Source: Rhodospirillaceae bacterium (GTDB taxonomy: Bacteria; Pseudomonadota; Alphaproteobacteria; SHVZ01). Taken from it: a stretch of 64,000 nt of DNA. The position numbers were made by a program, and so were the translations under genes. Below are positions 24,081 through 36,012 of the stretch, piece by piece. Each line of letters begins with the position of its first letter. Position 1 is the stretch's first letter. The notes beneath the pieces are model-generated. The model had not been told where the DNA came from, did not search any database, and was given only the letters and a program-made list of their open reading frames with translations. The stretch spans positions 21,236 to 85,235 of the forward strand of contig JAEULB010000030.1 of NCBI GenBank assembly GCA_016792585.1. Direction: 5' to 3'.

Positions 24081-25241
24081 ATGACTTCCAATCGAGTGCC
24101 GCTGTCGCCAGTGCTCGATCAGATCCTCAATGGGGGCACCGGGGTCTCGTTGAACCTGCCTGCCATCCGGAGGAAGGTCCTAGACGAAGAGCGGATGTTC
24201 CTGACCGAGGGCCTGAACAACGCTTTCGTGTTCAAATTCCCCCGTTTCGGCGAGACCAAGGAAGACACCCAGGATCTCGACTCCCTGCAGTCGAAGAAGC
24301 AGCCGCGGCCGATTGAGACCGGGCTGTTCGTGCCCTACGACGTCAAGGACCCGGTCCGCGGCGGCTACGCGATCTATCTGCGCCAGGCGAACTACGCCAA
24401 CCTGCTGCGCGAGCTGATGGGCGTCGACGTCGAGAACACCAAGCAGTTCGCAACCGACGTCGACATCCTCAACATGATCGACGAGCTGCCCTCGCTCGAC
24501 CCCTTCCTGCTGAAGGAGTCCTTCGGGCTCGCCGGGATCAAGGTGAGTCCGCGCTACTTCGAGATCAATCCGAAGGAAGAGCGCGAGATCCGCGAGCTGA
24601 TCCAGGACAAGATCCTGCCGATCGTCGGCACCGCGCTCGGCGTCCGCTCTCGCCTCGACCTGATCAACAAGTCGAAGGGCTTCCTAGAGGCGATCTGGGA
24701 TCCGTCCCTGCCGGAAGCATCCCTGTTCGTGTCCGCCTTCGGCATCTCGACCGGCGACGCGGCGAGCGTCTTCGGCGCATGGAAGGGAGTCACCTATTAC
24801 CAGTACGCCTTCCAGCGCTATCGCGAGCGCCTGGCCCTGGTCTTCTCATGGATGGGATCGGAGCTGTCGGTACCGGTCGACATCCAGCAGAACCGCGCCT
24901 ATGCCGAGCAGCAGCGGATGTACAAGCACTCGGTGATCACGCGGATGAAGGAGATGGTGCGCGAGCTCGGCCAGATCTTCCGCGAGTACGAGAGCTGCTA
25001 TTCGGAGTTCCTGGATCGCGCCAACCCGAAGCCGTTCCGCGAGTTCCTCTTGAGCGCGAGCAAGATCTACTGGCTGTTGGGCTACTGCACGACCGCGATC
25101 GCGCATATCTGCACGTGCTTCCGCTCGACCGTGCTGGCGCGCCAGAGCCGCCGGCTCTCGTTCGATCAGACCAACATGCTGCTGTCCAGGCTCGACCTCG
25201 CGGTCAACCGCCACCGCAACCGCGACTCGACGATCGCCTAG
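24081..25241 (+). CDS. Hypothetical soluble protein of unknown family (386 aa)
   Basis: 386-aa protein with no signal peptide. The N-terminal half is charged and soluble (RMFLTEGLNNAFVFKFPRFG, IETGLFVPYDVKDPVRGGYA). The middle contains PKEEREIRELIQDKILPIVG, and the C-terminal 150 residues look helical, with MKEMVRELGQIFREYESCYS and a moderately hydrophobic YWLLGYCTTAIAHICTCF containing three cysteines. I do not recognise it. The ATG at 24081 follows TTCATTTGA with no Shine-Dalgarno match; TTGTGG-17-TAGGTT at 24045-24073 would start a leaderless transcript if it is a promoter. It converges on secA, with a perfect hairpin between the two. Confidence 0.78.
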   Translation: MTSNRVPLSPVLDQILNGGTGVSLNLPAIRRKVLDEERMFLTEGLNNAFVFKFPRFGETKEDTQDLDSLQSKKQPRPIETGLFVPYDVKDPVRGGYAIYLRQANYANLLRELMGVDVENTKQFATDVDILNMIDELPSLDPFLLKESFGLAGIKVSPRYFEINPKEEREIRELIQDKILPIVGTALGVRSRLDLINKSKGFLEAIWDPSLPEASLFVSAFGISTGDAASVFGAWKGVTYYQYAFQRYRERLALVFSWMGSELSVPVDIQQNRAYAEQQRMYKHSVITRMKEMVRELGQIFREYESCYSEFLDRANPKPFREFLLSASKIYWLLGYCTTAIAHICTCFRSTVLARQSRRLSFDQTNMLLSRLDLAVNRHRNRDSTIA

Positions 25242-25271
25242 GATATTGGCGCGTGATCGCTCTCTCCGCCG

Positions 25272-27965
<2,694 letters not shown>

Positions 27966-28017
27966 CCAAGATCCTCAGAGAAGCGCGTGGGGAGGGCCCT
28001 GATAAGGGGGCGGGTGA

Positions 28018-28046
28018 CAGATAAGTGGTGCCCTTGGGCGTGTCAA
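28018..28046 (-). promoter_or_regulatory. Putative secA promoter
   Basis: On the minus strand TTGACA (28046-28041) is a perfect -35 hexamer, followed after 17 bases by TATCTG (28023-28018), a partial -10. Transcription would start near 28011, giving secA a leader of roughly 46 bases. Spacing and the exact -35 support it; the -10 match is weak. Confidence 0.42.
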
Positions 28047-28210
28047 CGATGGCTCCCCAAGCGAAGTTGCGGGGGAGTTGCTCGCCCGGGCGATTCGGTG
28101 TATTTTAGGTTAATCGTAATTTAGACGATCCGGGCCTCCCCTGCAAAAAGCGGGTTCTGGGCCTGACTATAGACGTGCGGAAGCGCATCCGACCTCAGAA
28201 GGAGGGGAAC

Positions 28211-28939
28211 ATGCTGCTACCGGTTAGCCAACCGACCGAGCCCGGCGGGTCCGCGGGCATCTCTTCACGCCATCTGGCCGAGCTAATCGTGACCGCGGTG
28301 CCACCCGGCACAACCGGCTTGCCCGATCACCGCCTGCACAAGCGACAGGAGGCCGCGGAGGTCGACCGCGTCGTCACCATCGGACCGAGCGTCGGCCCGG
28401 GAGCAGCCGAGCCCGATCAGGCATTGTCGCACCGGATGGCGCGATGGGAGCCGGTCGCCCGCGCGCTCGGCCATGCCACCCAGGCGATCGCCGGCTTCCT
28501 CAAGAGCGTCGGCGTGCCGCAGGCCCAGGCCGAGGACATGGCCCGGCGTGCGGCCGAGGCAGCGCGCGAGCGGCTGGCGATCGATCGCCAGGCGACGCAG
28601 GCCCAGTTCGAGTCCGGCCGCCTCTCGGTCAAGCTCGAGGACGTGCATGTCGGCTTCCCGCGCGGATCCGGCAAGGGCGATGTCTCCATCGGCAAGGCCG
28701 AGATCGCGATCGACGTCGACATCCCCGGTGCCCGTCACGAGGAAAGCGGTGCCAGCATCGGCAACGCGGAGGCCGAGATCGGGCTTCGCACCGTCGGCTT
28801 CGCCTATCAGGGACCCGGCGCCACTCCGGCCTATGCCGACCGCGGTGCGGCGAGCGTGACGTTTACCGTCGCGGCGCCGCTTCTGCCCTCGGCGCCGAGC
28901 ACCTCGGTACCGTCCGGACCGGTCGACGTCGCGATCTGA
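28211..28939 (+). CDS. Hypothetical protein (242 aa)
   Basis: 242-aa soluble protein with no signal peptide or membrane segment. The N-terminal third is low complexity. The middle has a helical stretch RARALGHATQAIAGFLKS-like (about residues 80-130, rich in Ala and charged residues, including AQAEDMARRAAEAARERLA). The C-terminal third is beta-rich with repeated VHVGFP, VSIGKAEIAIDVDIPG and AEIGLRTVGF. Family not recognised. ATG 28211 has GGAGGGG six bases upstream. A possible promoter (TTGCTC, 17 bases, TATTTT at 28101-28106) precedes it. It stands alone between secA and the parvulin gene. Confidence 0.7.
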   Translation: MLLPVSQPTEPGGSAGISSRHLAELIVTAVPPGTTGLPDHRLHKRQEAAEVDRVVTIGPSVGPGAAEPDQALSHRMARWEPVARALGHATQAIAGFLKSVGVPQAQAEDMARRAAEAARERLAIDRQATQAQFESGRLSVKLEDVHVGFPRGSGKGDVSIGKAEIAIDVDIPGARHEESGASIGNAEAEIGLRTVGFAYQGPGATPAYADRGAASVTFTVAAPLLPSAPSTSVPSGPVDVAI

Positions 28940-29053
28940 ACATTGTCGTGACCATCGGCGGTTGCGCTTGCCGCGGCTTGGGCCTGGAAGGCATGATGAT
29001 CCTTGAAAGTGCGTGGGACGACCTCATCCGCGCCTGATCCAAGGATTTCCGAC

Positions 29054-29908
29054 ATGCATCGCCTTCTCCTGAGCTTCGCGCTCGCGACGCTTGCCGTCGC
29101 CTCCGTTCATGCCCAGACGCCGCCGGCAGCCCCCGCCCCGTCCCCTGGATCTGCCGACCCGGTGATCGCCCGCGTCGACGGCCAGTCCATCCTGCGTTCC
29201 GAGCTGCAAGGCACCATGCGCGGCCTTCCGCCGCAGGCCCAGGGCATGCCGATGGAAGCGCTCTACCCGATGCTGCTCGAGCGCGTGATCGACCTCCGCC
29301 TGATCGGCAATGCCGCGCGCGGTGCCAAGCTCGACGACGATCCGGCGGTGAAGAAGAAGATCCAGGAAGCGACCGACCGCGTGCTGCAGGAGGTGCTGCT
29401 GACCCGCTCGATCGAGACCAAGGTGACCGAGGCGGCGCTGCGCGAGAAATACAAGACCTTCGCCTCCACCATTCCCGGACAGGAAGAGGTGAACGCCCGC
29501 CACATCCTGACCAAGACCGAGGCCGAGGCGAAGGCGGTGATCGCCGAACTGAAGAAGGGCGGCGACTTCTCCGACCTCGCGAAAAGGCGCTCGATCGATC
29601 CGAGCGCGGCCAGCGGCGGCGGCGACCTCGGATACTTCACGCGCGAGCAGATGGTGCCGGAGTTCTCGGAGGCCGCCTTCAACCTGAAGAAGGGCGAGAT
29701 AACCGAGACGCCGGTCAAGTCGTCCTTCGGCTGGCACGTGATCCGCGTCGAGGACAAGCGCACCTCCGGCCCGCCCCCGTTCGACGAGGTGAAGGCCGAA
29801 CTGCAGGAGGAGATGTCCCGCGAGGTGATCCAGGACATCCTCAAGGACCTGCGCGGCAAGGCCAAGGTTGAGCGCTTCAATCTGGACGGGACGCCCAAGA
29901 CCCAGTAA
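29054..29908 (+). CDS. Exported parvulin-type peptidyl-prolyl isomerase (PpiC/SurA-like)
   Basis: 284-aa periplasmic foldase. A signal peptide (MHRLLLSFALATLAVASVHA, cleaved before QTPP) is followed by a SurA-N-like helical region (about 36-130) and one rotamase domain (about 145-240): NARHILTKTEAEAKAVIAEL, DFSDLAKRRSIDPSAASGGG, FGWHVIRVEDKR. AAGG precedes ATG 29054. It probably assists folding of exported proteins, which agrees with its position one gene from secA, and it lies 38 bases before argJ, an arrangement frequent in alphaproteobacteria. Confidence 0.94.
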   Translation: MHRLLLSFALATLAVASVHAQTPPAAPAPSPGSADPVIARVDGQSILRSELQGTMRGLPPQAQGMPMEALYPMLLERVIDLRLIGNAARGAKLDDDPAVKKKIQEATDRVLQEVLLTRSIETKVTEAALREKYKTFASTIPGQEEVNARHILTKTEAEAKAVIAELKKGGDFSDLAKRRSIDPSAASGGGDLGYFTREQMVPEFSEAAFNLKKGEITETPVKSSFGWHVIRVEDKRTSGPPPFDEVKAELQEEMSREVIQDILKDLRGKAKVERFNLDGTPKTQ

Positions 29909-29946
29909 CCAAGCGGCTCCCGTCTTCCCAAGCCGCGTCCAGGTCC

Positions 29947-31176
29947 ATGTCCCATCCCGTCTCCCCGCTGGCGCCGGCGGCGCTGCCTTCCCTTCCGGCA
30001 GTCGCCGGCGTTCGTCTCGCGACCGGCGCTGCCGGCATCCGCTACAAGGACCGCACCGACGTACTGCTGGTCGAGATGGCCGCAGGCACGGCGGTCGCCG
30101 GCGTCTACACCACGTCGCTGACCCGCTCGGCGCCGGTCGACTGGTGCCGGAAGGCCATGGCCGGCGGCAAGGCCCGCGCGCTGGTGGTCAATGCCGGCAA
30201 TGCCAACGCCTTCACCGGCAAGATCGGCGAGGCGAGCGTCGAGCGGACGGTCAAGGCGACCGCGAAGCTGCTCGGATGCTCGGAAAACGAGGTCTTCGTC
30301 GCCTCGACCGGCGTGATCGGCGAGCCGATGGCCGACGACCGCTTGACCGCGGCGCTGCCCGGGCTCCAGTCGAAGCTCAACGACGACTGGACCGCGGCGG
30401 CCCGCGCGATCATGACCACCGACACCTACCCGAAGGCGGTCACGCGGACGGCGAAGATCGACGGCGTGGAGGTCAGGCTCCAGGGCATCATCAAGGGTTC
30501 CGGCATGATCCAGCCGGACATGGCGACGATGCTGGGCTTCATCTTCACCGACGCGGCGGTCGCGGCACCCGCGCTGCAGGCGCTGCTGACCAAGTACACG
30601 CCGCGCACCTTCAACTCGATCACCGTCGATTCCGACACCTCGACCTCCGACACGATCATCCTGTTCGCCACGGCGAAGGCCGCCCATGCGCCGGTCGCGG
30701 ATGCGGGCGACAAGCGTCTCTCCGGTTTCCGCCGCGCCCTCGAGGCGGTGATGCGCGATCTGGCGCTCCTCGTCGTCAAGGACGGCGAGGGTGTCGAGCG
30801 TCTGGTGACGATCGACGTCACGGGCGCCGCCTCCGAGCGCACCGCGCGCAAGATCGGTCTCGCCGTCGCCAATTCGCCCCTGGTAAAAACCGCGATCGCC
30901 GCCGGCGACGCCAACTGGGGCCGCATCGTGATGGCGGTCGGCAAGTCCGGCGAGAAGGCCGATCGCGACAAGCTCTCGATCTCGATCGGCGGCGTCGCCG
31001 TCGCCAAGGACGGCGCCCGCGTCGAAGGCTACGACGAGGCGCCGATCGCCACCCACATGGCCGGGCGCGATATCCGCATCGCCATCGATGTCGGCGTCGG
31101 CCGTGGCAAGGCGACCGTCTGGACCGGCGATCTGACCCACCGCTACATCGACATCAATGGCAGCTACCGGAGCTGA
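29947..31176 (+). CDS. argJ: Arginine biosynthesis bifunctional protein ArgJ
   Basis: 409-aa ornithine acetyltransferase / N-acetylglutamate synthase of the cyclic arginine pathway. The self-cleavage site is present as KGSGMIQPDMATMLGF, with nucleophilic Thr194; the alpha/beta chain split falls at A193-T194. Other landmarks are VNAGNANAFTG, FVASTGVIGE and DANWGRIVMA. Full length for the family. It overlaps the downstream GNAT-Nudix gene by 20 bases. Confidence 0.97.
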   Translation: MSHPVSPLAPAALPSLPAVAGVRLATGAAGIRYKDRTDVLLVEMAAGTAVAGVYTTSLTRSAPVDWCRKAMAGGKARALVVNAGNANAFTGKIGEASVERTVKATAKLLGCSENEVFVASTGVIGEPMADDRLTAALPGLQSKLNDDWTAAARAIMTTDTYPKAVTRTAKIDGVEVRLQGIIKGSGMIQPDMATMLGFIFTDAAVAAPALQALLTKYTPRTFNSITVDSDTSTSDTIILFATAKAAHAPVADAGDKRLSGFRRALEAVMRDLALLVVKDGEGVERLVTIDVTGAASERTARKIGLAVANSPLVKTAIAAGDANWGRIVMAVGKSGEKADRDKLSISIGGVAVAKDGARVEGYDEAPIATHMAGRDIRIAIDVGVGRGKATVWTGDLTHRYIDINGSYRS

Positions 31177-32122
31177 TCTCCCGCTCGTTTCCGAGCGCCT
31201 GATCCTCCGCCGTCCCGTCCCTGCCGACGCGCCGACGATCGCAGAGGCGGTCGCCGAGCCCGACATCCTCGCGTTCCTGCCGCTCCTGCCGGATCCCTAC
31301 ACGCTGGCCGATGCCGAGCGATGGATCGCCGAGACGGCCGAGAGCTTCGAGCGGATCGGCATTTGCGATCTGGTTGCCTGCCGCGCCAGCGACGGTGTCC
31401 TGGTCGGCGCCGTGGGATTCAGGCCGCGCTCCGACGGCACCGCCGAGACCGGCTACTGGATCGCCAAGGATCATCGCGGCCAAGGCTACGCCGCGGAGGC
31501 GACGAGGCGGCTCGCAGCATATGCCTTCGAGCGCCATGGTTATCGCCGGATCATCGCCGCGGTGAAGTCCGAGAACCTCGCCTCGCGCAAGGTCATCGCC
31601 CGCATCGGCTTCGTGCGCATCGGCGAGGAGACGCGCGACTACCCGAGCCGCGGCTGGCGCCACGAGCTTGAGGTCTATGCCCTCGATGCGCCGGAATGCG
31701 GCCGCGATCCGGTGCTTCCGCCGGTGCCGACCGTGCTGGTCTCGGCGGTGGCGCTGGTCGATGCCGACGGGCGCGTGCTGATCGCGCGCCGCCCGCCGGG
31801 CAAGTCGATGGCCGGCCTCTGGGAGTTCCCCGGCGGCAAGGTCCATGAGGGCGAGACGCCGGAGACGGCGCTGGTGCGCGAGCTTCGCGAGGAGCTCGGC
31901 ATCGACACCGCCGGCAGCTGCCTCGCGCCCTTCACCTTCGCATCGCATCGCTACGACCGCTTCCACCTGCTGATGCCGCTCTATCTCTGCCGGCGCTGGG
32001 AGGGAACGCCCACGCCGCGCGAGGGCCAGGAGCTGGCCTGGGTCAGGCCCCAGCGCCTCGGCGACTACCCGATGCCGCCCGCCGACGTGCCGCTGGTCGC
32101 GATGCTCCGCGACTTCCTCTGA
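31157..32122 (+). CDS. GNAT acetyltransferase - Nudix (MutT-type) fusion protein
   Basis: 321-aa two-domain protein. Residues 10-175 form a RimJ/RimL-type GNAT domain (SERLILRRPVPADAPTIAEA, acetyl-CoA loop HRGQGYA at 106-112, SENLASRKVIARIGF). Residues 188-321 form a Nudix domain with a complete box, GGKVHEGETPETALVRELRE then ELGI (227-249, Gx5Ex7REUxEExGU), and SMAGLWEFPGGK as in MutT 8-oxo-dGTP diphosphatases. Many alphaproteobacteria carry separate GNAT and mutT genes after argJ; here one continuous frame encodes both. It overlaps argJ by 20 bases and precedes an MFS gene by 7. Substrates are inferred. Confidence 0.93.
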   Translation: MAATGADLPLVSERLILRRPVPADAPTIAEAVAEPDILAFLPLLPDPYTLADAERWIAETAESFERIGICDLVACRASDGVLVGAVGFRPRSDGTAETGYWIAKDHRGQGYAAEATRRLAAYAFERHGYRRIIAAVKSENLASRKVIARIGFVRIGEETRDYPSRGWRHELEVYALDAPECGRDPVLPPVPTVLVSAVALVDADGRVLIARRPPGKSMAGLWEFPGGKVHEGETPETALVRELREELGIDTAGSCLAPFTFASHRYDRFHLLMPLYLCRRWEGTPTPREGQELAWVRPQRLGDYPMPPADVPLVAMLRDFL

Positions 32123-32129
32123 CGCCGTC

Positions 32130-33398
32130 GTGGCGACCTGGTCCGACAAGCCCGAGTCCGACCGCAGCCTGAAGCGCGGCATCAAGGACGGCATGGGCCA
32201 GGCGGTGCTGACCGGCGTCGTCGACAATTACATGAACGCCTATGCGGTGCTGATCGGCCTGACCGCCTCGCAGATTGCGATCGTCGCGGCATTCCCCGGA
32301 TGGGTCGGCTCGTTCATCCAGGTTGCCGGCGCCTGGCTCGCGCGCCGCGGCGTCCGCCGCAAGACGCTGATCGTCGCCGGCTGCGCGATCCAGATCGCGA
32401 TGCTGCCGACAGTGCTTGTGCTTCCCTGGCTATTCCCGGAGCTGGCCTATCCGATCCTGATCGTTTGCGCCGCGATCTACCACGCCGGCAACCATCTGAT
32501 GCAGCCGAGCTGGATCAGCCTGATCGGCGATCACCTGCCGGAGAACCTGCGCGGACGCTACTTCGGACGGCGCACAGGCCTCGCCGGCGTCATCGGCTTC
32601 ACGGTGATGGCGGCGGCCGGCGGCGTGCTGCACTGGTTCGAGCACCAGGACCTGGCGCGCGCCGGCTTCGCCACGATCTTCGCCATCGGCGGGCTCGGCC
32701 GGCTCTACTCGCTCTGGCAGCTCGCCGGCGTGACCGATCCGGGCATCACGCCTGACTCCGAGCGCCTGACCTCGGACACCGGCGGGCTGCTCCGGCTCTG
32801 GCAGTCGAACTTCTTCCGCTACTCGCTGTCGATCGGGCTGATGTTCGCCGCGGTCTCCTTCGCAGGCCCCTTCTTCCACGTCTACATGCTGCGCGAGCTG
32901 CACTTCACCTATCTCGAATTCATGGGGAACATGCTGGCGGCGGCAGTGACCCAGGCGGCGCTGATGCCGTTCTGGGGCCGCGTGCGCGACATGAGCGGCA
33001 ATCGCGTCGTGATCGTGATCTCGGGCGCGCTGATCCCTCTGGTCCCGGTGGTCTGGGTCTTCACCACGAACTATTGGGCGCTGTTCTTCGCCCAGATGAT
33101 CGTCGGCGTCGCCTGGTCGGGCTACACGCTGGCCGCGACCACCTTCCTCTACGACACCGTGCCGCCAGCCCGGCGTGCGCTCGCGACCGCGGTCCACGCC
33201 GTGCTGAGCATGTCCTTCTGGTCGGCAGGCGCCTTCTTCGCCGCATGGCTCACGACGAGAATGCCGACCGAGATCACGCTGTTCGGCGAGACCTATGTCT
33301 GGGGCAGCCAGCTGGTAGCGATGTTCGCGCTGTCGGCCGTGCTTCGCGGCCTGGTCGCGATCCTGACCCTCCCGCGCCTCGCCGAAACCCGGCCGTAA
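32130..33398 (+). CDS. Major facilitator superfamily transporter
   Basis: 422-aa MFS protein with about 12 membrane helices and a GTG start 7 bases after the GNAT-Nudix gene. Landmarks: GIKDGMGQAVLTGVVDNYMN near the N terminus, the loop ENLRGRYFGRRTGLAGVIGF, and GRVRDMSGNRVVIVISG between helices 8 and 9. The layout resembles MFS members with an unusually conserved acidic N-terminal helix found in many bacteria; substrate unknown. Probably read with argJ and the fusion gene. Confidence 0.88.
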   Translation: MATWSDKPESDRSLKRGIKDGMGQAVLTGVVDNYMNAYAVLIGLTASQIAIVAAFPGWVGSFIQVAGAWLARRGVRRKTLIVAGCAIQIAMLPTVLVLPWLFPELAYPILIVCAAIYHAGNHLMQPSWISLIGDHLPENLRGRYFGRRTGLAGVIGFTVMAAAGGVLHWFEHQDLARAGFATIFAIGGLGRLYSLWQLAGVTDPGITPDSERLTSDTGGLLRLWQSNFFRYSLSIGLMFAAVSFAGPFFHVYMLRELHFTYLEFMGNMLAAAVTQAALMPFWGRVRDMSGNRVVIVISGALIPLVPVVWVFTTNYWALFFAQMIVGVAWSGYTLAATTFLYDTVPPARRALATAVHAVLSMSFWSAGAFFAAWLTTRMPTEITLFGETYVWGSQLVAMFALSAVLRGLVAILTLPRLAETRP

Positions 33399-33487
33399 TC
33401 TTCCTGTGACCGCGGTTGCGGTCCCGAGGCCCGCGCAGGACTATCCCTGAACGTCCGTATAATGGTCGGACGGACCGGGGACTCGTC

Positions 33488-34807
33488 ATGTCTATCAACG
33501 CCTTCATCGCTGCATCGCGCTTCGGGCTCGGCGCCCGGCCGGGCGAGCTTGCCGAGATCAAGGACGACCCGCGCGGCTGGCTCCTCTCCCAGCTCGGGAA
33601 CGGATCGGAGCCCACCGCCGGCGTCGGCCGGACCGGCGATCGCCTGAAGCTGTTCTTCGATGCCCGCAACGCCCGCGGCGACGAAGGCATCATCCAGCTC
33701 TATCGCAAGGAATACCGCGAGGGCTTCGTCGCCGATGTCGGCGCCCGCACGCGGCGGGCGGCATCGACCGACCAGCCTTTCCGCGAGCGCCTGGTCCATT
33801 TCTGGAGCAATCACTTCACCGTTTCCGCCGTACGCCCGGTCGTCGCCGGCATCGCCGTCGCCTTCGAGGACGAGGCGATCCGTCCCAACGTCACGGGACG
33901 CTTCGCCGACCTGCTGCTCGCCGTCGCCCGCCATCCGGCGATGATCCTCTATCTCGATCAGGCCGAGTCGATCGGACCGAGGAGCCGCGCCGGCCAGCGC
34001 CGCCAACGCGGCCTCAACGAGAACCTCTCGCGCGAGATCCTGGAGCTGCACACGCTCGGCGTCGCCGGCGGCTACGGCCAGGCGGACGTACGCAGCCTCG
34101 CCGAGATGCTGACCGGCTGGACCATCGGCAATCCGCGCCGCGGCGTGATCGGCGAGTTTCTCTATGTCGGCGTGATCCACGAACCCGGGTCGAAGGCCTT
34201 CCTCGGCCGGACGATCGCCGAGGGCGGCGAGCGCGAGGCGCGCGAGGCGCTCGAGCTTCTCGCCCGCCATCCTTCGACCGCGCGCCATGTCGCGACCCGG
34301 CTCGCGCGCCACTTCATCGCCGACCAGCCGCCCGCCGACGCGGTCGATCGGATCGCCCGCGTCTTCCTCGACACCGACGGAGATCTCAAGCAGGTCACAC
34401 AGGCGGTGATCGCCGAGGACCGCGCTTGGCGCGATCCGTTGACCAAGGTCCGAAGCCCGGCCGAATTCATCGTCGCAGCGCTGCGCGCGACCGATGTCAC
34501 GCCCCAGGACCGCGCCCTGATACGAAGCCAGACGGTGCTGGGGCAGACACCGCTGACCGCGCCGTCCCCGGCCGGCTGGCCCGACGATGCGGCGGCCTGG
34601 GCGACGCCCGAGTCGATGATGCGCCGGGTCGAGTTCGCGCTCGCCTTCGCCGGGCGCGTGCGCACGCGGCGCGAGCCCGGCGACCTTGCCGAGGCCGTGC
34701 TCGGCGACGCGCTCTCCGACGAAACCGGCACCGCGATCCGCCGTGCCGGCAGCCGCACCGAGGCGCTGGCGCTGATGCTGTCCTCGCCCGAGTTCCAGCG
34801 GAGGTGA
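33488..34807 (+). CDS. DUF1800-family protein
   Basis: 439-aa protein matching DUF1800: FIAASRFGLGARPGELAEIK at the N terminus, RLVHFWSNHFTVSA, NENLSREILELHTLGVAGGY, DVRSLAEMLTGWTI and the helical end region with the HPSTARHVATRLARHFIAD motif. Members are almost always paired with a DUF1501 gene, as here, where the stop overlaps the next possible start (TGATG). Their role is unknown; the pair behaves like an exported surface or polysaccharide-related system in several phyla. ATG 33488 is chosen at the domain start. No obvious signal peptide. Confidence 0.92.
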   Translation: MSINAFIAASRFGLGARPGELAEIKDDPRGWLLSQLGNGSEPTAGVGRTGDRLKLFFDARNARGDEGIIQLYRKEYREGFVADVGARTRRAASTDQPFRERLVHFWSNHFTVSAVRPVVAGIAVAFEDEAIRPNVTGRFADLLLAVARHPAMILYLDQAESIGPRSRAGQRRQRGLNENLSREILELHTLGVAGGYGQADVRSLAEMLTGWTIGNPRRGVIGEFLYVGVIHEPGSKAFLGRTIAEGGEREAREALELLARHPSTARHVATRLARHFIADQPPADAVDRIARVFLDTDGDLKQVTQAVIAEDRAWRDPLTKVRSPAEFIVAALRATDVTPQDRALIRSQTVLGQTPLTAPSPAGWPDDAAAWATPESMMRRVEFALAFAGRVRTRREPGDLAEAVLGDALSDETGTAIRRAGSRTEALALMLSSPEFQRR

Positions 34808-34812
34808 TGCCA

Positions 34813-36012
34813 ATGCTCGCTACCCGCCGCCGCCTGCTGATGGGCCTGTCCGCGCTGGCGCTGCCGTTCCCGAACCTGGCGCTCGCAGCGGCGCCGACCG
34901 ACCGGCGCTTCGTCTTCGTCATCCTGCGCGGCGGCCTCGACGGCATCGGCGCGGTGGCGCCCTTCACCGATCCCGACTATCGCACGCTCCGCGGCGAGAT
35001 CGCGCTTGCCGAACCGGGCAAGGACGGCGGCGCGATCGATCTCGACGGCCGCTTCGGCCTGCATCCGGCGCTGGCGCCGCTCGAGCGCCTTTGGCGCGAG
35101 AAGCAGCTCACGATCGTCCATGCGGTCGCCACCCCCTATCGCCAGCGATCCCACTTCGACGGCCAGGACCTGCTCGAGAACGGCACCGACGATCCGCGCG
35201 CCAAGACCGGCGGCTGGCTCAACCGGTCGATCGCGCTGCTCGGCAAACCCAAGGAACGCGACCGCCGTCTCGGCCTCGCGGTCGGCCAGACCGTGCCGCT
35301 GACGCTGCGAGGCGAGATCCCCGTCGCGACATGGGCGCCGCCGACCTTGCCCGACGCTTCGTCAGACTTCCTCGCCAAGGTCGCCGCGCTCTATCGCGAA
35401 GACCGGACGCTGGGGCCGGCCTTCGCCCAAGGCATCGGTGCGCATGCGATGTCGGCGAAGGCGATGGACAGCCGAGCGGTGGGCGACGTGCCGGCGCGCG
35501 GACCCGGCGCCTTCAAGGCCGCGGCCGATGCTGCCGGGAAGCTGCTCGCGTCCGTCGAAGGCCCGCGGGTGGCCGTGCTCGAGCTCAACGGCTTCGACAC
35601 CCACGCCCAGCAGCGCGGTCGCATCGCCGGCCCGCTCGCCGCCTTCGCCGACGGCATGATCGCGCTCAAGGACGCGCTTGGATCTGCCTGGAGCGAGACC
35701 GTCGTGATGGCCGCGAGCGAGTTCGGCCGCACCGCAGCGGTCAACGGTACCCTCGGCACCGACCATGGCACTGCCGGCGCCGCTTTCGTCCTCGGCGGCC
35801 GCATCGGTGGCGGGCGCGTGCTCGGCACTTGGCCGGGGCTCGCGGCAGCCAAGCTCTACGAGAGCCGCGATCTCGCGCCGACCACCGACCTCCGCGCGGT
35901 CGCCAAGGCGCTGCTCAAAAGCCATCTCGGATTGCCCGACGACGCGCTGGCGAAGGTCGTCTTCCCCGAGAGCCGCACGGTGAAGCCACTTGACGGGCTG
36001 ATCTCCGCCTAG
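34813..36012 (+). CDS. DUF1501-family exported protein
   Basis: 399-aa protein with a Tat-like signal (MLATRRRLLMGLSALALPFP, cleavage near ALAAAP) and an alkaline-phosphatase-superfamily-like DUF1501 domain: FVILRGGLDGIGAVAPF, YRQRSHFDGQDLLENG, ELNGFDTHAQQ, VVMAASEFGRTAAVNGTLGT then DHGTA. ATG 34813 is preferred because GGAGGTG lies 6 bases before it; ATG 34807 overlaps the DUF1800 stop and adds two residues. Encoded with DUF1800, the standard pairing. Its substrate is unknown. The 3' end overlaps the convergent methyltransferase by 4 bases. Confidence 0.93.
   Translation: MLATRRRLLMGLSALALPFPNLALAAAPTDRRFVFVILRGGLDGIGAVAPFTDPDYRTLRGEIALAEPGKDGGAIDLDGRFGLHPALAPLERLWREKQLTIVHAVATPYRQRSHFDGQDLLENGTDDPRAKTGGWLNRSIALLGKPKERDRRLGLAVGQTVPLTLRGEIPVATWAPPTLPDASSDFLAKVAALYREDRTLGPAFAQGIGAHAMSAKAMDSRAVGDVPARGPGAFKAAADAAGKLLASVEGPRVAVLELNGFDTHAQQRGRIAGPLAAFADGMIALKDALGSAWSETVVMAASEFGRTAAVNGTLGTDHGTAGAAFVLGGRIGGGRVLGTWPGLAAAKLYESRDLAPTTDLRAVAKALLKSHLGLPDDALAKVVFPESRTVKPLDGLISA

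Noticed and set aside
34807..34812. ATG at 34807 as the DUF1501 start.
   Set aside because: The GGAGGTG ribosome site fits the ATG at 34813 better; the difference is two codons.
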